Source: a virus
Length of the DNA stretch: 28,427 bases
IMG/VR virus record: IMGVR_UViG_3300025128_000235
Span: 1 to 28,427 of that record
Strand: one strand, 5' to 3'
Made by a program: the position numbers and the translations under genes. The notes below the pieces were generated by a model that searched no databases, had not been told where the DNA came from, and worked only from the letters and a program-made list of their open reading frames with translations. This document shows positions 20,675 to 28,427 of the stretch, piece by piece; within the stretch, counting starts at the first letter, position 1, and the number at the start of each line of letters is the position of its first letter.

Positions 20675-22516
20675 ATGACAGAACTTAAAAAGTTTGATTT
20701 TAAACAAGGTTTCAATAGAGAAACAACCCAGTATGCTGAAGAAGGCAGTTGGTTTGATGGTGATCGTGTACGTTTTCGTGCAGGTCGTCCTGAAAATTTA
20801 AGAGGTTATCAAACCAGAGCTTTGGCTTCTACTTTTGATGGTTCAGCCAGAGACTTAATTACATGGTCAGATAGTTCTGGAACAAGTAGAATTGTTTTTG
20901 GTACGCCTGATAAACTTTATGAACAAGATGGCGATCAGTTATATGACATTACTCCTATTGTTACTGCCGTTACATTGGCAAACTGCTTTGGAACTTCTTC
21001 GGGCAGTACAAGAGTTTGTTGTTCCGATGCGGGACACAACCAGAAAGTCGGTAACTATGTTCTCTTCACTTCTTCCGCAGCTTTTAATGCCGTAAGTTTA
21101 CAGGGAAATGTTTATCCTATAACATCAGTGGCAAGTGCTAATGTATTTACTATCAGTGTAAGCAGTGCTGCTAATGCAACTGGCAGTGATACAGGATCAG
21201 CAACATTTCAATATTATTTACCTACAGGTTTTTCTGTTGTGGCTGCTGGTTTTGGTTATGGTGCTGCTCTTTATCAAGCTACTGTTTGTGCTTCAAATAC
21301 TAGAGCATGGAATGAAGCGGCATCATCAGGAATACCATTTGATGTAACGCAGTGGAGTTTGGATAATTGGGGAGAAGATATTGTAGCCAATCGCAGTGGA
21401 AGTAATATATTTTATTGGGATGTTGATAGTTCTACAATACCCGGTCAAGTACATGCTGTCTCTATAACAACTTCTCCTATCAGTGTTAACTCTATATTAG
21501 TATCTCCAAATGATAGACATCTTGTTGCTTTTGGAACTAACGAATACTCAGCTACCGCTACTGTAAGTGGTACGTTTAATCCTATGTTAGTTAGATGGTC
21601 TGATCAAGATGACAAAAGTAATTGGGTTCCTGCTGCTGATACAACGGCTGGTGAGGTTGTACTGACTGATGGTACTAAAATTATAGGTGCAAAGCGTTCA
21701 AAGAATGCTATTAATATTTGGACAGATAATTCTTTATGGACAATGGCTTTTGTTGGACCACCTTTTACATTTAGATTTACACAGGCTGGCAGTAACTGTG
21801 GTATGGTTGGACCTCATGCTGGTATTGACTTTAATGGTGTGACATACTGGATGGGCTTTGGTAACTTTCATAGGTTTAGTGGTCAAGTAGAAACTCTGCC
21901 CTGCACCGTTCGTAGATTTGTTTTTGATGATGTTAATCAAAACTACTATACTAAAGTATATGCAGGAACCAACTCAGAGTTTAACGAAATTATTTGGCTA
22001 TATCCTTCAGGTGACGGAACGGAGTGTGATAAATATGTTATCTACAATCCTGTTGATAATTATTGGGTATACGGCACTATGTTTTTTACTACTTTTGCTG
22101 ACAAAGAAGTGTTTGGAAATACCATCACTACTGGTGTCACAGCGGCAGGTAATAATATTTATAACAATGAGCCTGTCTCTGTATTTGTTGGTTCTAATAA
22201 TGAAACACTAAGTTCATTTGTTGAGTCTGCTGATTTTGATATTGCAGATGGCAATGCTATCATGTTTATGAACAGAGTTATTCCTGACTATGAAATGGTA
22301 AATGGTGGTAAAATTAAAATGAAGATTACTACTCAGCAGTTTCCAGAAGCTTCTGAGGAAGTTACAAAAGAATTTGATATTACAAATGCAACACAAAAGG
22401 TTGACTTCAGAAGTAGAGGAAGGCAAGCTAAAGTTAGGGTGTCTTGTGATTCTAATGGTACAAGTTGGAGATGGGGATCACTTCGACTTGCACTACAGGG
22501 CGATGGTAGAAGATAA
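20675..22516 (+). CDS. Nozzle / tail tubular protein B-like structural protein
   Basis: The 613-residue product opens LKKFDFKQGFNRETTQYAEE followed by GSWFDGDRVRFRAGRPENLR, which resembles the start of a large structural protein common in marine podovirus-like phages. It continues with beta-propeller-like content (DLITWSDSSGTSRIVFGTPD, LILVSPNDRHLVAFG-like segments, DKSNWVPAADTTAGEVVL, IGAKRSKNAINIWTDNSLWT, HAGIDFNGVTYWMGFGNFHR). Nozzle proteins (T7 gp12, P22 gp10 type) have a propeller-like body, form a hexameric tube below the adaptor and bind the fibres. The assignment is from this pattern and from size; the position after the fibre genes is unusual. A weak AGGA site precedes ATG 20675. 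Confidence 0.65.
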   Translation: MTELKKFDFKQGFNRETTQYAEEGSWFDGDRVRFRAGRPENLRGYQTRALASTFDGSARDLITWSDSSGTSRIVFGTPDKLYEQDGDQLYDITPIVTAVTLANCFGTSSGSTRVCCSDAGHNQKVGNYVLFTSSAAFNAVSLQGNVYPITSVASANVFTISVSSAANATGSDTGSATFQYYLPTGFSVVAAGFGYGAALYQATVCASNTRAWNEAASSGIPFDVTQWSLDNWGEDIVANRSGSNIFYWDVDSSTIPGQVHAVSITTSPISVNSILVSPNDRHLVAFGTNEYSATATVSGTFNPMLVRWSDQDDKSNWVPAADTTAGEVVLTDGTKIIGAKRSKNAINIWTDNSLWTMAFVGPPFTFRFTQAGSNCGMVGPHAGIDFNGVTYWMGFGNFHRFSGQVETLPCTVRRFVFDDVNQNYYTKVYAGTNSEFNEIIWLYPSGDGTECDKYVIYNPVDNYWVYGTMFFTTFADKEVFGNTITTGVTAAGNNIYNNEPVSVFVGSNNETLSSFVESADFDIADGNAIMFMNRVIPDYEMVNGGKIKMKITTQQFPEASEEVTKEFDITNATQKVDFRSRGRQAKVRVSCDSNGTSWRWGSLRLALQGDGRR

Positions 22517-22791
22517 TGGCAAGATACCCTACTTTACCTTTTGTTATTAATAGTGATAGAATAGAAGATGCTTATAGCACAGTAAGAAATTGGGCATCTG
22601 CTTTGGTCAATGATTTAGATACAAGAGATATTCAGATAGATACAAGACCATCTACTAATATATTTACTGTTACTACGGTTACAGAAATAGGACGACCCAA
22701 GAAAGGCGATATAGCTTACTCAGTAAGTTCTGGTAAATTTAAAGGCTATGTAAGTCTTGGAGCAGAAACATCATGGCAGGATTTAAATTAA
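22516..22791 (+). CDS. Small conserved structural protein, 91 aa
   Basis: The start overlaps the stop of the nozzle-like gene (TAATG). The product has an N-terminal helical part (DAYSTVRNWASALVNDLDTR) and a C-terminal beta part (TVTEIGRPKKGDIAYSVSSG, then KFKGYVSLGAETSWQDLN). I recall the ending P-x-x-G-D-I-A-Y-x-x-x-x-G-K-F-[KR]-G-Y-V from other phage proteins; it resembles a fibre or tail-attachment domain. Tight linkage to the nozzle-like gene suggests it joins the tail. No catalytic motif. Confidence 0.65.
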   Translation: MARYPTLPFVINSDRIEDAYSTVRNWASALVNDLDTRDIQIDTRPSTNIFTVTTVTEIGRPKKGDIAYSVSSGKFKGYVSLGAETSWQDLN

Positions 22792-22997
22792 TGAACTCAA
22801 TTGGCGATCACATGAAAATGATACAGGACAGTACCCTGTTAAAGAACTATAATACTGGTCAAGCTCTTGATCCTTCTAGATTTAGAATAGATCAAGCGCA
22901 GGAACAATTTGGCAAAATGAATAAAATAGGGTATAATAGTAGTAACTTTATTGCAGATCAAACAGGACCGCAATCTAACTATGGGAAGTTAAAATAA
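22791..22997 (+). CDS. Small hypothetical protein, 68 aa
   Basis: I chose ATG 22791 (MNSIGDHMKMIQDSTLLKNY), which overlaps the previous stop in the TAATG fashion seen at many junctions here; an in-frame ATG at 22773 would add six residues. The rest is polar (LDPSRFRIDQAQEQFGKMNK, ending QSNYGKLK) with no recognised motif. The sigma70-like promoter at 22909-22937 lies within its 3' half. It may be a minor tail or internal virion protein, but nothing in the sequence settles this. Confidence 0.55.
   Translation: MNSIGDHMKMIQDSTLLKNYNTGQALDPSRFRIDQAQEQFGKMNKIGYNSSNFIADQTGPQSNYGKLK
22909..22937 (+). promoter_or_regulatory. Sigma70-type promoter for the internal virion module
   Basis: TTGGCA (22909-22914, 5 of 6 to TTGACA), a 17-base spacer and TATAAT (22932-22937). 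The predicted start near 22944 gives a leader of about 50 bases before ATG 22997, the first gene of the right-hand module. It matches the promoter at 2292-2320 at 28 of 38 positions, including AAAA after the -35 and ATAATA-TA-TAAC around and after the -10. It lies inside a small gene, which is the main reason for caution. Confidence 0.6.
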
Positions 22998-24391
22998 TGG
23001 CATTAAGAGAAATGATGGAAATGAAAGAAACAATGGGTGGTCAAGGAATGCCTGAGAGCCTTGATACTATGGCTGCTGTACGTAGTGAAGGTATGCCGCC
23101 CCCTCCTCCGCAAGCACAAGGAATGATGCCTCCTGCCCCCTCCCCTGCAATGGCTCCTCAAGCAATGCCACAACCAGCACCAGCAATGGGTGGTCCTGCC
23201 ATGCCTCCTTCTGGTCTTTCTAGTATAGCTCCTCCTGTAGCTTCTCAACCAGAAGTAGACCCTCTTAAAATTATGGGAGGCATTGCTCTTGCTACTCTTA
23301 TGGAGCGTGGTGAAAAAAAGAATATGCTTGAACAGTTTAGTCAAGCAGCAGAAGATAGAGGTGTAAATCTTCCTTCTCAGTTTTCAGAAGAAACAGGTGG
23401 CTTGATGAGACTTGCTGCTGAAGGTGGTCCTGTGCTTTATCGCAGAGAAGGCGGTGTTTCCAGCGGTCCAAATAGAGAAGATATTATAGCGCAACTAGAA
23501 AAACTTGTAAATATGTATGGTGCTAAAGTTCCCAAAATAGGAGAACCTCTTGATTACTTTAGTAATAATCCATTAGTAAGTTTTACTGGTGGGGGTGCTG
23601 ACGCTGGCGACGGTCCTCCGTATGGTGAGTTGTATGTACGTAGTGACGAAACGCCAAGCGGGATACTAAGTATGAGTGGCAGAGGAACTAATAGAACTTT
23701 TGAAAGAGATTACCAAGCTTTGGCATCTCAACTAAAGTCACTTGAATCAGAACCCACCAAACAAGTTCCAAATGATTTTGTATCGGTAGGTGATGGAAGG
23801 TATGGAAGTCTAGACGATCCTAACCTACCATCATTTGATGCTGCACAACAAAGAAATCAATATAGATTAGCTACTGGTTTTTTTGAACAACCGCCGGGTC
23901 CAACTGTTAATACAGAAAGACTTTTGACACAGGCGTATGGTGAAGACAGTCCTATTCTTTCAGAAATTATACAGGGATTACAACCTAGACGTAATCCTAA
24001 TGATGCTGAAACTGCACGACTAGCTTATATGAGTCTGCCAAATGTCCAACTACCTCCTGAAGTTAAAGCTAAAAGTGGTGGTGGTCTTTATGAACTAGCT
24101 GCTGGTGGTGAGTTTGCTGGCAGAGTTCCCGGTGACGGTGGTGGTATGCAGGACAATGTATACATGCCTATCAAAGAAGGTGAAGAGCAAGTTGCTACTC
24201 TGGCTGTTAGTCCTACAGAATATGTTGTTGATAGTCATACAATGGCTGCACTTGGAAATGGAAATCCTGATAAGGGTGCAGACTATATGGATCAGGTTGT
24301 TAAGAATATACGGAAAGAAGCTTACGGAACAAACCAACAGCCTAATGAAATAGACGGATTGGCATCGCTGCAAGCTAACATGATGGGATAA
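22997..24391 (+). CDS. Met/Pro-rich protein with C-terminal GDGGGMQDNVY-type motif
   Basis: The 464-residue product starts at a TAATG overlap. Residues ~1-90 are Met-, Pro-, Gln- and Ala-rich and low in complexity (EGMPPPPPQAQGMMPPAPSP). A helical segment (KIMGGIALATLMERGEKKNM) and a long polar middle follow. Near 375-440 lies EFAGRVPGDGGGMQDNVYMP, then AVSPTEYVVDSHTMAALGNG and ADYMDQVVKNIRKEAYG, matching the G-x-G-[GT]-x-x-D-x-[IV] ... L-S-x-x-E-[YF]-V-[VI] motif common in phage virion and tape-measure-like proteins. First gene after the promoter at 22909-22937; probably a virion protein of the ejection module. Exact role unknown. Confidence 0.6.
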   Translation: MALREMMEMKETMGGQGMPESLDTMAAVRSEGMPPPPPQAQGMMPPAPSPAMAPQAMPQPAPAMGGPAMPPSGLSSIAPPVASQPEVDPLKIMGGIALATLMERGEKKNMLEQFSQAAEDRGVNLPSQFSEETGGLMRLAAEGGPVLYRREGGVSSGPNREDIIAQLEKLVNMYGAKVPKIGEPLDYFSNNPLVSFTGGGADAGDGPPYGELYVRSDETPSGILSMSGRGTNRTFERDYQALASQLKSLESEPTKQVPNDFVSVGDGRYGSLDDPNLPSFDAAQQRNQYRLATGFFEQPPGPTVNTERLLTQAYGEDSPILSEIIQGLQPRRNPNDAETARLAYMSLPNVQLPPEVKAKSGGGLYELAAGGEFAGRVPGDGGGMQDNVYMPIKEGEEQVATLAVSPTEYVVDSHTMAALGNGNPDKGADYMDQVVKNIRKEAYGTNQQPNEIDGLASLQANMMG

Positions 24392-24822
24392 TGAAGTTTA
24401 TAAAAGTAGAACCACAATCAATAAATATTCTTTGGCCGTTAGTTAAGAACTTAGTACAAAAACCAGTAGATCAAAATTTAGGTGAGTTTAATATAGAAGA
24501 TGTATATAACTGGTTAACAAGTGGGTATATGCATCTCTGGATTATAGGTGATGAAAAAGAAATAGTGGTGGCGGTAGTTACAGAGTTTGTTGAATATCCA
24601 AGAGAGAAGAGATTAAGAATAGTTCTTGCTGGTGGTAAGAAAAACAATATGGATAAATGGTTTGATATCTTTTGGGATAAAGACTCAGAGATACATAAGT
24701 TTGCTAAAAGAAATAATGTAAAAAGATTTGAAGTGTGTGGTAGAGATGGTTGGCTCAGAGTTCTTGCAAGAGTTGGCTTTAAAAAGTTCTGCACTGTTTT
24801 AACAAGGGAAGTGGAAATATGA
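24391..24822 (+). CDS. GNAT-like protein, gp13-type internal virion protein
   Basis: The 143-residue product has the order of a GNAT fold: an N-terminal helix region (NILWPLVKNLVQKPVDQNLG), strands around MHLWIIGDEKEIVVAVVTEF, RLRIVLAGGKKNNMDKWFDI in the middle, then HKFAKRNNVKRFEVCGRDGW and LRVLARVGFKKFCTVLTREV. The terminal pattern G-R-x-G-W-x-R-x-L-x-x-x-G-F is known from small phage proteins annotated as internal virion protein A (T7 gp13 type) or as acetyltransferase-like. A clear R/Q-x-x-G-x-G/A acetyl-CoA loop is not evident, so a structural or assembly role is more likely. It sits directly before two large internal proteins and overlaps the next start (ATGA). Confidence 0.65.
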   Translation: MKFIKVEPQSINILWPLVKNLVQKPVDQNLGEFNIEDVYNWLTSGYMHLWIIGDEKEIVVAVVTEFVEYPREKRLRIVLAGGKKNNMDKWFDIFWDKDSEIHKFAKRNNVKRFEVCGRDGWLRVLARVGFKKFCTVLTREVEI

Positions 24823-27266
24823 CTGTGAAACAAGATATAAAAATGTTTTTGGATGCTCTATCTGTAAGAGATAAGGTTGAAGTTCTTAAAGAACTATATA
24901 AAGACATTGCAGGACTTGGTGTCGAGGGAGATACTGAGCTTGCTCATATCAATACCTTTGAAGCTAAACTTTTAGTAAAGCATGGTGGCTCTGGCACTCT
25001 TCATCCAGTTACCGGACTGCCTCAGTATAAGGGCGGTGGCGGTGGTACTCCGCAAGCTACCTTCCAGAACACTAATCAGTTCTCCAGAATACCTGATGAA
25101 GTAGCTCCTTTTGCTTCTGATGTTTTGACAGAAGCTCAAGATTATTATCGCATGATAATGGATCAGGGATATGATCCTTATACTGGTGCAGTAACTGCTC
25201 CGTTTACAGGAGAACAAACAGAAGCACAGGCTGGTCTTGCTGCTCTTGGTAGAGGAGCGCAGGGAACTGCTCTTCAACAGGAAGCTCTTGATCTGCAACG
25301 TCAGCAAGGAGAGAAGTTTACTCCTGAAGTAGCACAAGAATACATGTCTCCATATCAGAGAGCAGTCACTGATATAGAAAAGAGACAGGCTGTGGAAGAC
25401 TTCCAACGTAATATTATGCCACAGTTTGAGAAACAGGCTGTTGATGCTGGTGGTATGTCTGGTCTTGGTTCACGGGCTGGCGTACAGGCTGGTATACTTG
25501 GAGAGGGTTTACAGACAAGGCTTGGAGACATTGAAGCTAAAGGATTACAGTCATCGTTCCTTAATGCTCAAAAGCTATTTCAAGATCAGAAAAGGAGAGA
25601 AGCTGGACAAGCAACTCAGACTGCTGCACTTGGTCCTGCTATGTTTAGTCAGGGTCTTGCTCAACAGGGAGCGTTGCAAACTGTTGGTGAGCAGAAGCAG
25701 ACGCAAGCTCAGAAAGCTTTGGATGAACAGTACTTTAAGTTTCTGGAACAGAAAGCATTTCCTGAAGAGCAGCTTGCTAAGTACTCAGGATTTGTCTATG
25801 GTAATCCTCTCTTGTCGCAGCGTGATGTAACCAGCACAGCAACTGCTGGTCGTAACTTTAATCAGCCAAGCAGTGGCGCACAGTTGCTTGGTACTGGTCT
25901 TGCTGCTGCTAATACATTCCGTCAGATTGCACCACAGACTTTTGGTTCTATTGGTAGTTTATTTGGTAGTGCTAAAACTGGTGGTGGTTTGTCTGATATT
26001 ATTGAAAGAGGAGAGGGTGGTAATTTACAAGGACAAGGACTAACACTAGGTTTATTTCCTGAAGGCTCTACTGAAAAAATGGCAAAAGAAAATGCTGAAA
26101 GAAGAGAACGAGAGAGGCTTCAAATGCAACAATCGGGAAGCCTTGGTTCTTTAATAGAGAGACTTGGAGCGGGAATTTTTGGTACACAGAAAGAATTAGA
26201 TGAGGCTAGAGATAGGCAAGCAGAAGCGAAAAATATTCTTAATCCTTCTGTTAATAATGTTTCTATGTCTAATGTTATAGGAACAGAAGGAGGGCCATTT
26301 ATACAGCCTTCTCTATCTTCCGAAGAATCAGCTAAACTAGCAAAAAGAACTTCTTCAAAAGGTTCTGGTGGTGTTGGCGAAGAGGGAATGTTAGTAGAGG
26401 CTCAAGATCCACTTAGTGCAGAGCAGATTGCTGCAAGAATGCGGCCTGATATCTATGATCCTGATTTTATAAGAAGACAAGCTGAAAAAAGAGAACGTAG
26501 CAGAGAAAGCTTCTATGGTAAATCTGATAAAGAAAGAAGAGCTTTTAATAAGAGCATGGCTGATCGTCGCAGGGCTGAGAGAGATGAAGACTACCAACGT
26601 AGAAGAAAACTTGTTGGTGAAGCTGATCCTATAGGAACTCTTTTGTCACAGTTATCTCAGAGCCTTCTAAGAACAAGAGACTATGACGAAACAACTGGTA
26701 TAGGTGCTAGACTTGCTGAAGGTCTTGGCAATACAACCTCTAAACTAAGCGAAGCAGATAAAGAACGTAGAGCAAAGCTTCTTAAAATTGAGGATGAGTT
26801 TGGAAGAAGAAGAGCCGAAGAGTCTGAGAAAGAGTTTGAGGCTGAAGGTCAGCTATTGTCCAGAGGAGAAGAGCGTGAGGCACTGGCACTGGCAAGAGAG
26901 TTCAAGCTTGAAGATAAGATACTTGACCTACCGTATGCTAAACAGCGTAAGGCACTTGAGCTTATCAATGCTGGCCTGAAAGGTGAGAAGCTTAAAGCAG
27001 AGATTGATGTACTAAGAGCCGAAGCAGCGGCAGAAGGTACTTTAGATTTTAAAACTCTAAAAGATATTGATGCAGTTTTAGATAATATGTTAAATAGAAC
27101 AATAGTTAGTGGTGGTATTATTAATGGTAAAATTTCAAATGAAAAACTTGGTGCAGACGAAAAAAGATTAAGAAGTCTATTAATTGAGAAGTATCCTAAT
27201 CAGCCTCAAAAATTAGTAGAAGAATATAGAATAGGTATGGAAAATCTTCAAAAAAAATATATTTAA
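24819..27266 (+). CDS. Large internal virion / ejection-type protein
   Basis: ATG 24819 overlaps the previous TGA. The 815-residue product begins with a helical segment (IKMFLDALSVRDKVEVLKEL) and then HGGSGTLHPVTGLPQYKGG at ~55-73, a segment I recall from marine phage virion proteins. Residues ~80-370 are Gln/Ala-rich helices (YDPYTGAVTAPFTGEQTEAQ, QRAVTDIEKRQAVEDFQRNI, AVDAGGMSGLGSRAGVQAGI). Residues ~540-760 are very rich in Arg, Glu and Lys, probably a long coiled coil (KRERSRESFYGKSDKERRAF, ADKERRAKLLKIEDEFGRRR). It has no enzyme motif. Size, composition and position suggest a protein packaged in the head and ejected to form the DNA path through the envelope. Confidence 0.6.
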   Translation: MTVKQDIKMFLDALSVRDKVEVLKELYKDIAGLGVEGDTELAHINTFEAKLLVKHGGSGTLHPVTGLPQYKGGGGGTPQATFQNTNQFSRIPDEVAPFASDVLTEAQDYYRMIMDQGYDPYTGAVTAPFTGEQTEAQAGLAALGRGAQGTALQQEALDLQRQQGEKFTPEVAQEYMSPYQRAVTDIEKRQAVEDFQRNIMPQFEKQAVDAGGMSGLGSRAGVQAGILGEGLQTRLGDIEAKGLQSSFLNAQKLFQDQKRREAGQATQTAALGPAMFSQGLAQQGALQTVGEQKQTQAQKALDEQYFKFLEQKAFPEEQLAKYSGFVYGNPLLSQRDVTSTATAGRNFNQPSSGAQLLGTGLAAANTFRQIAPQTFGSIGSLFGSAKTGGGLSDIIERGEGGNLQGQGLTLGLFPEGSTEKMAKENAERRERERLQMQQSGSLGSLIERLGAGIFGTQKELDEARDRQAEAKNILNPSVNNVSMSNVIGTEGGPFIQPSLSSEESAKLAKRTSSKGSGGVGEEGMLVEAQDPLSAEQIAARMRPDIYDPDFIRRQAEKRERSRESFYGKSDKERRAFNKSMADRRRAERDEDYQRRRKLVGEADPIGTLLSQLSQSLLRTRDYDETTGIGARLAEGLGNTTSKLSEADKERRAKLLKIEDEFGRRRAEESEKEFEAEGQLLSRGEEREALALAREFKLEDKILDLPYAKQRKALELINAGLKGEKLKAEIDVLRAEAAAEGTLDFKTLKDIDAVLDNMLNRTIVSGGIINGKISNEKLGADEKRLRSLLIEKYPNQPQKLVEEYRIGMENLQKKYI

Positions 27267-27282
27267 TAAAAGGTAATAAATA

Positions 27283-28427
27283 ATGGCAACATTATCAGAT
27301 TCAGAGTTTTTAGAACAAGCTTTGGGAGAAGCATCTACTGCTCCTCAAAAAGAATCTTCTTCATCTTCTGTACCTTTAAGTGATGAAGATTTTTTAAGTC
27401 AAGCTCTTTCAGGAACAACTGCTACTCCTCAACAGGCACAACCGACTGCGCCTGAACAATCTACTATGGATAATCTTGTTAAGAATCAAGGCTGGTTGAG
27501 AGATGCTAAGACTATCTATAAGCATGAGAAGGGTGAGGACTACAGAGGTTCTGACAAAGACTTAGACTATTGGTTTAGGAATAGACACTCTCGCTTTGGT
27601 AATGACTTAACTAACTTAGGTATGACTGCCTACGATGCTTCTGAATTAATGAGTGATGATGTTAAACGTGCATGGGTTAATTCAATAGATACGTGGGATA
27701 ATACAGATGCTAGTATTGGTTCTGTTGCTAATGCTTTGTTTCAAACCGTAACCGATCCTACTGCTATTGCTGCTGCGCTGACTGCTCCTTTTACTGGTGG
27801 TGGAAGTTTAGCAGCTAGATTTGGTGGTGGTGCGGCTGCTAGATTTGGTGCTAAAAAATTATTACAGAAACAACTACAATCACAGATTAAAGATAAAGCT
27901 GTTAAAGAGACTGCAAAAACAAAAGTTAACAAAGAGGTTGCTGAAGAGGCTGTAAAGAAACAAGCCGTAGAAAAAAGTGGTAAAAGATTAGCAGCAGAAT
28001 CTGGTGCTATTGGTGCTGGCTATGGTGCAGCAGATGATCTTACATATCAATCTTTTAATATTGATACTCAAGAAGCTATGGAAGACCCTCTAGTAACCGA
28101 AACAGATTATGCACAAACTGCGATATCTGCACTTGCTATTGGTTTGTTTGGTGCTGTTGCCGGTGGCGGGGGAAGAGCCGTTTCAAGAAAACTTGGTAAG
28201 AAAAGACAGGCTAGAAAAGAAGCAGCAGAGCAACAGCGTATAGCTGATGAACAGCCTAAAGTTCCTGAAACAACCAAGACATACTCTAAGGTTGATGGTT
28301 CTGTTGGTGCAAGAAATATAGCAGATCAAGCACAGGAAGAACTAGAAGTAGATGGTGTTCTGAATATAGATATAGGTGAGGTTGTTCCCCTGCAAAATCT
28401 TAGAGAAATTAACGAACAGCTTAACGC
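27283..28427 (+). CDS. Large internal virion protein, N-terminal part (3' end off the window)
   Basis: The frame from ATG 27283 stays open to the right edge (381 codons), so the gene is partial. The N-terminus repeats one motif twice: LSDSEFLEQALGEA and LSDEDFLSQALSGT. Then come a polar segment (GWLRDAKTIYKHEKGEDYRG), apolar Gly/Ala-rich stretches (TAIAAALTAPFTGGGSLAAR and AISALAIGLFGAVAGGGG) that could cross or insert in a membrane, Lys/Glu-rich helices between and after them, and a less charged end (EVVPLQNLREINEQLN). This mix is expected of the largest ejection protein of short-tailed phages. Homology to T7 gp15 or gp16 cannot be shown by eye, and the C-terminus may hold further domains. 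Confidence 0.6.
   Translation, partial: MATLSDSEFLEQALGEASTAPQKESSSSSVPLSDEDFLSQALSGTTATPQQAQPTAPEQSTMDNLVKNQGWLRDAKTIYKHEKGEDYRGSDKDLDYWFRNRHSRFGNDLTNLGMTAYDASELMSDDVKRAWVNSIDTWDNTDASIGSVANALFQTVTDPTAIAAALTAPFTGGGSLAARFGGGAAARFGAKKLLQKQLQSQIKDKAVKETAKTKVNKEVAEEAVKKQAVEKSGKRLAAESGAIGAGYGAADDLTYQSFNIDTQEAMEDPLVTETDYAQTAISALAIGLFGAVAGGGGRAVSRKLGKKRQARKEAAEQQRIADEQPKVPETTKTYSKVDGSVGARNIADQAQEELEVDGVLNIDIGEVVPLQNLREINEQLN

Noticed and set aside
22848-22853. Second TATAAT box about 80 bases before the promoter at 22909
   Set aside because: The -35 at the right distance is only AGGACA and the surrounding bases do not match the shared promoter pattern; it could be a weak tandem site but is not supported.
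1-28427. tRNA genes, integrase, attachment site or insertion sequence
   Set aside because: The window is nearly all coding with gaps under 75 bases; no cloverleaf, recombinase motif or flanking inverted repeats were seen by eye.

Overview
The window is a continuous stretch of the late (virion structure and assembly) region of a tailed double-stranded DNA phage genome. It is almost entirely coding, and every supported gene is on the + strand. The gene set (portal, scaffold, HK97-fold-type capsid protein, two adaptor-like head-tail proteins, a nozzle/tail-tubular-B-like protein, several fibres, GNAT-like and large internal virion proteins) points to a short-tailed, podovirus-like phage. There is no sheath, baseplate or obvious tape-measure gene. 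Fibre N-termini, LamG/SPRY-type fibre domains, a phage GroES and many small lysine-rich proteins are features I associate with phages of marine bacteria, often known only from metagenomes. The host cannot be read from the sequence, and the marine assignment is inference.

Layout. 1-5390 is the head module: the C-terminal part of the portal, two small proteins, a GroES co-chaperonin, a sigma70-like promoter, scaffold, a conserved hypothetical, a decoration-like protein and the major capsid protein. A 14-bp hairpin with a UUCG loop follows the capsid gene. 5449-6473 holds a small structural protein and a first adaptor-like protein. 6485-12459 is a dense block of about a dozen lysine/arginine-rich proteins. 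One begins with a lytic transglycosylase domain, and several end in related basic, glycine-containing tails that look shuffled between genes. 12459-20646 holds a second adaptor-like protein, a Cys-motif protein, a repeat-built fibre, a LamG/SPRY-type fibre of different base composition, a fibre-chaperone-like protein, a small exported protein and a third fibre. 20675-22997 encodes a nozzle-like protein and two small proteins. From 22997 to the right edge is the internal virion/ejection module (Met/Pro-rich protein, GNAT-like protein, two large proteins, the last running off the window), apparently with its own sigma70-like promoter.

Working together: scaffold, capsid, portal and decoration build the procapsid, perhaps with host GroEL plus the phage GroES. 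Adaptors and nozzle build the short tail, three fibre proteins provide receptor binding, and the internal proteins and transglycosylase probably serve cell-wall passage and DNA entry. The most novel-looking element is the block of basic proteins with interchangeable C-terminal tails, which could be DNA-condensing virion proteins or cargo carrying a shared packaging tag. Tight stop/start overlaps (TAATG or ATGA) at about a dozen junctions suggest translational coupling. No tRNA, CRISPR array, insertion sequence, integrase or attachment site was seen. No gene-free stretch longer than about 75 bases exists.
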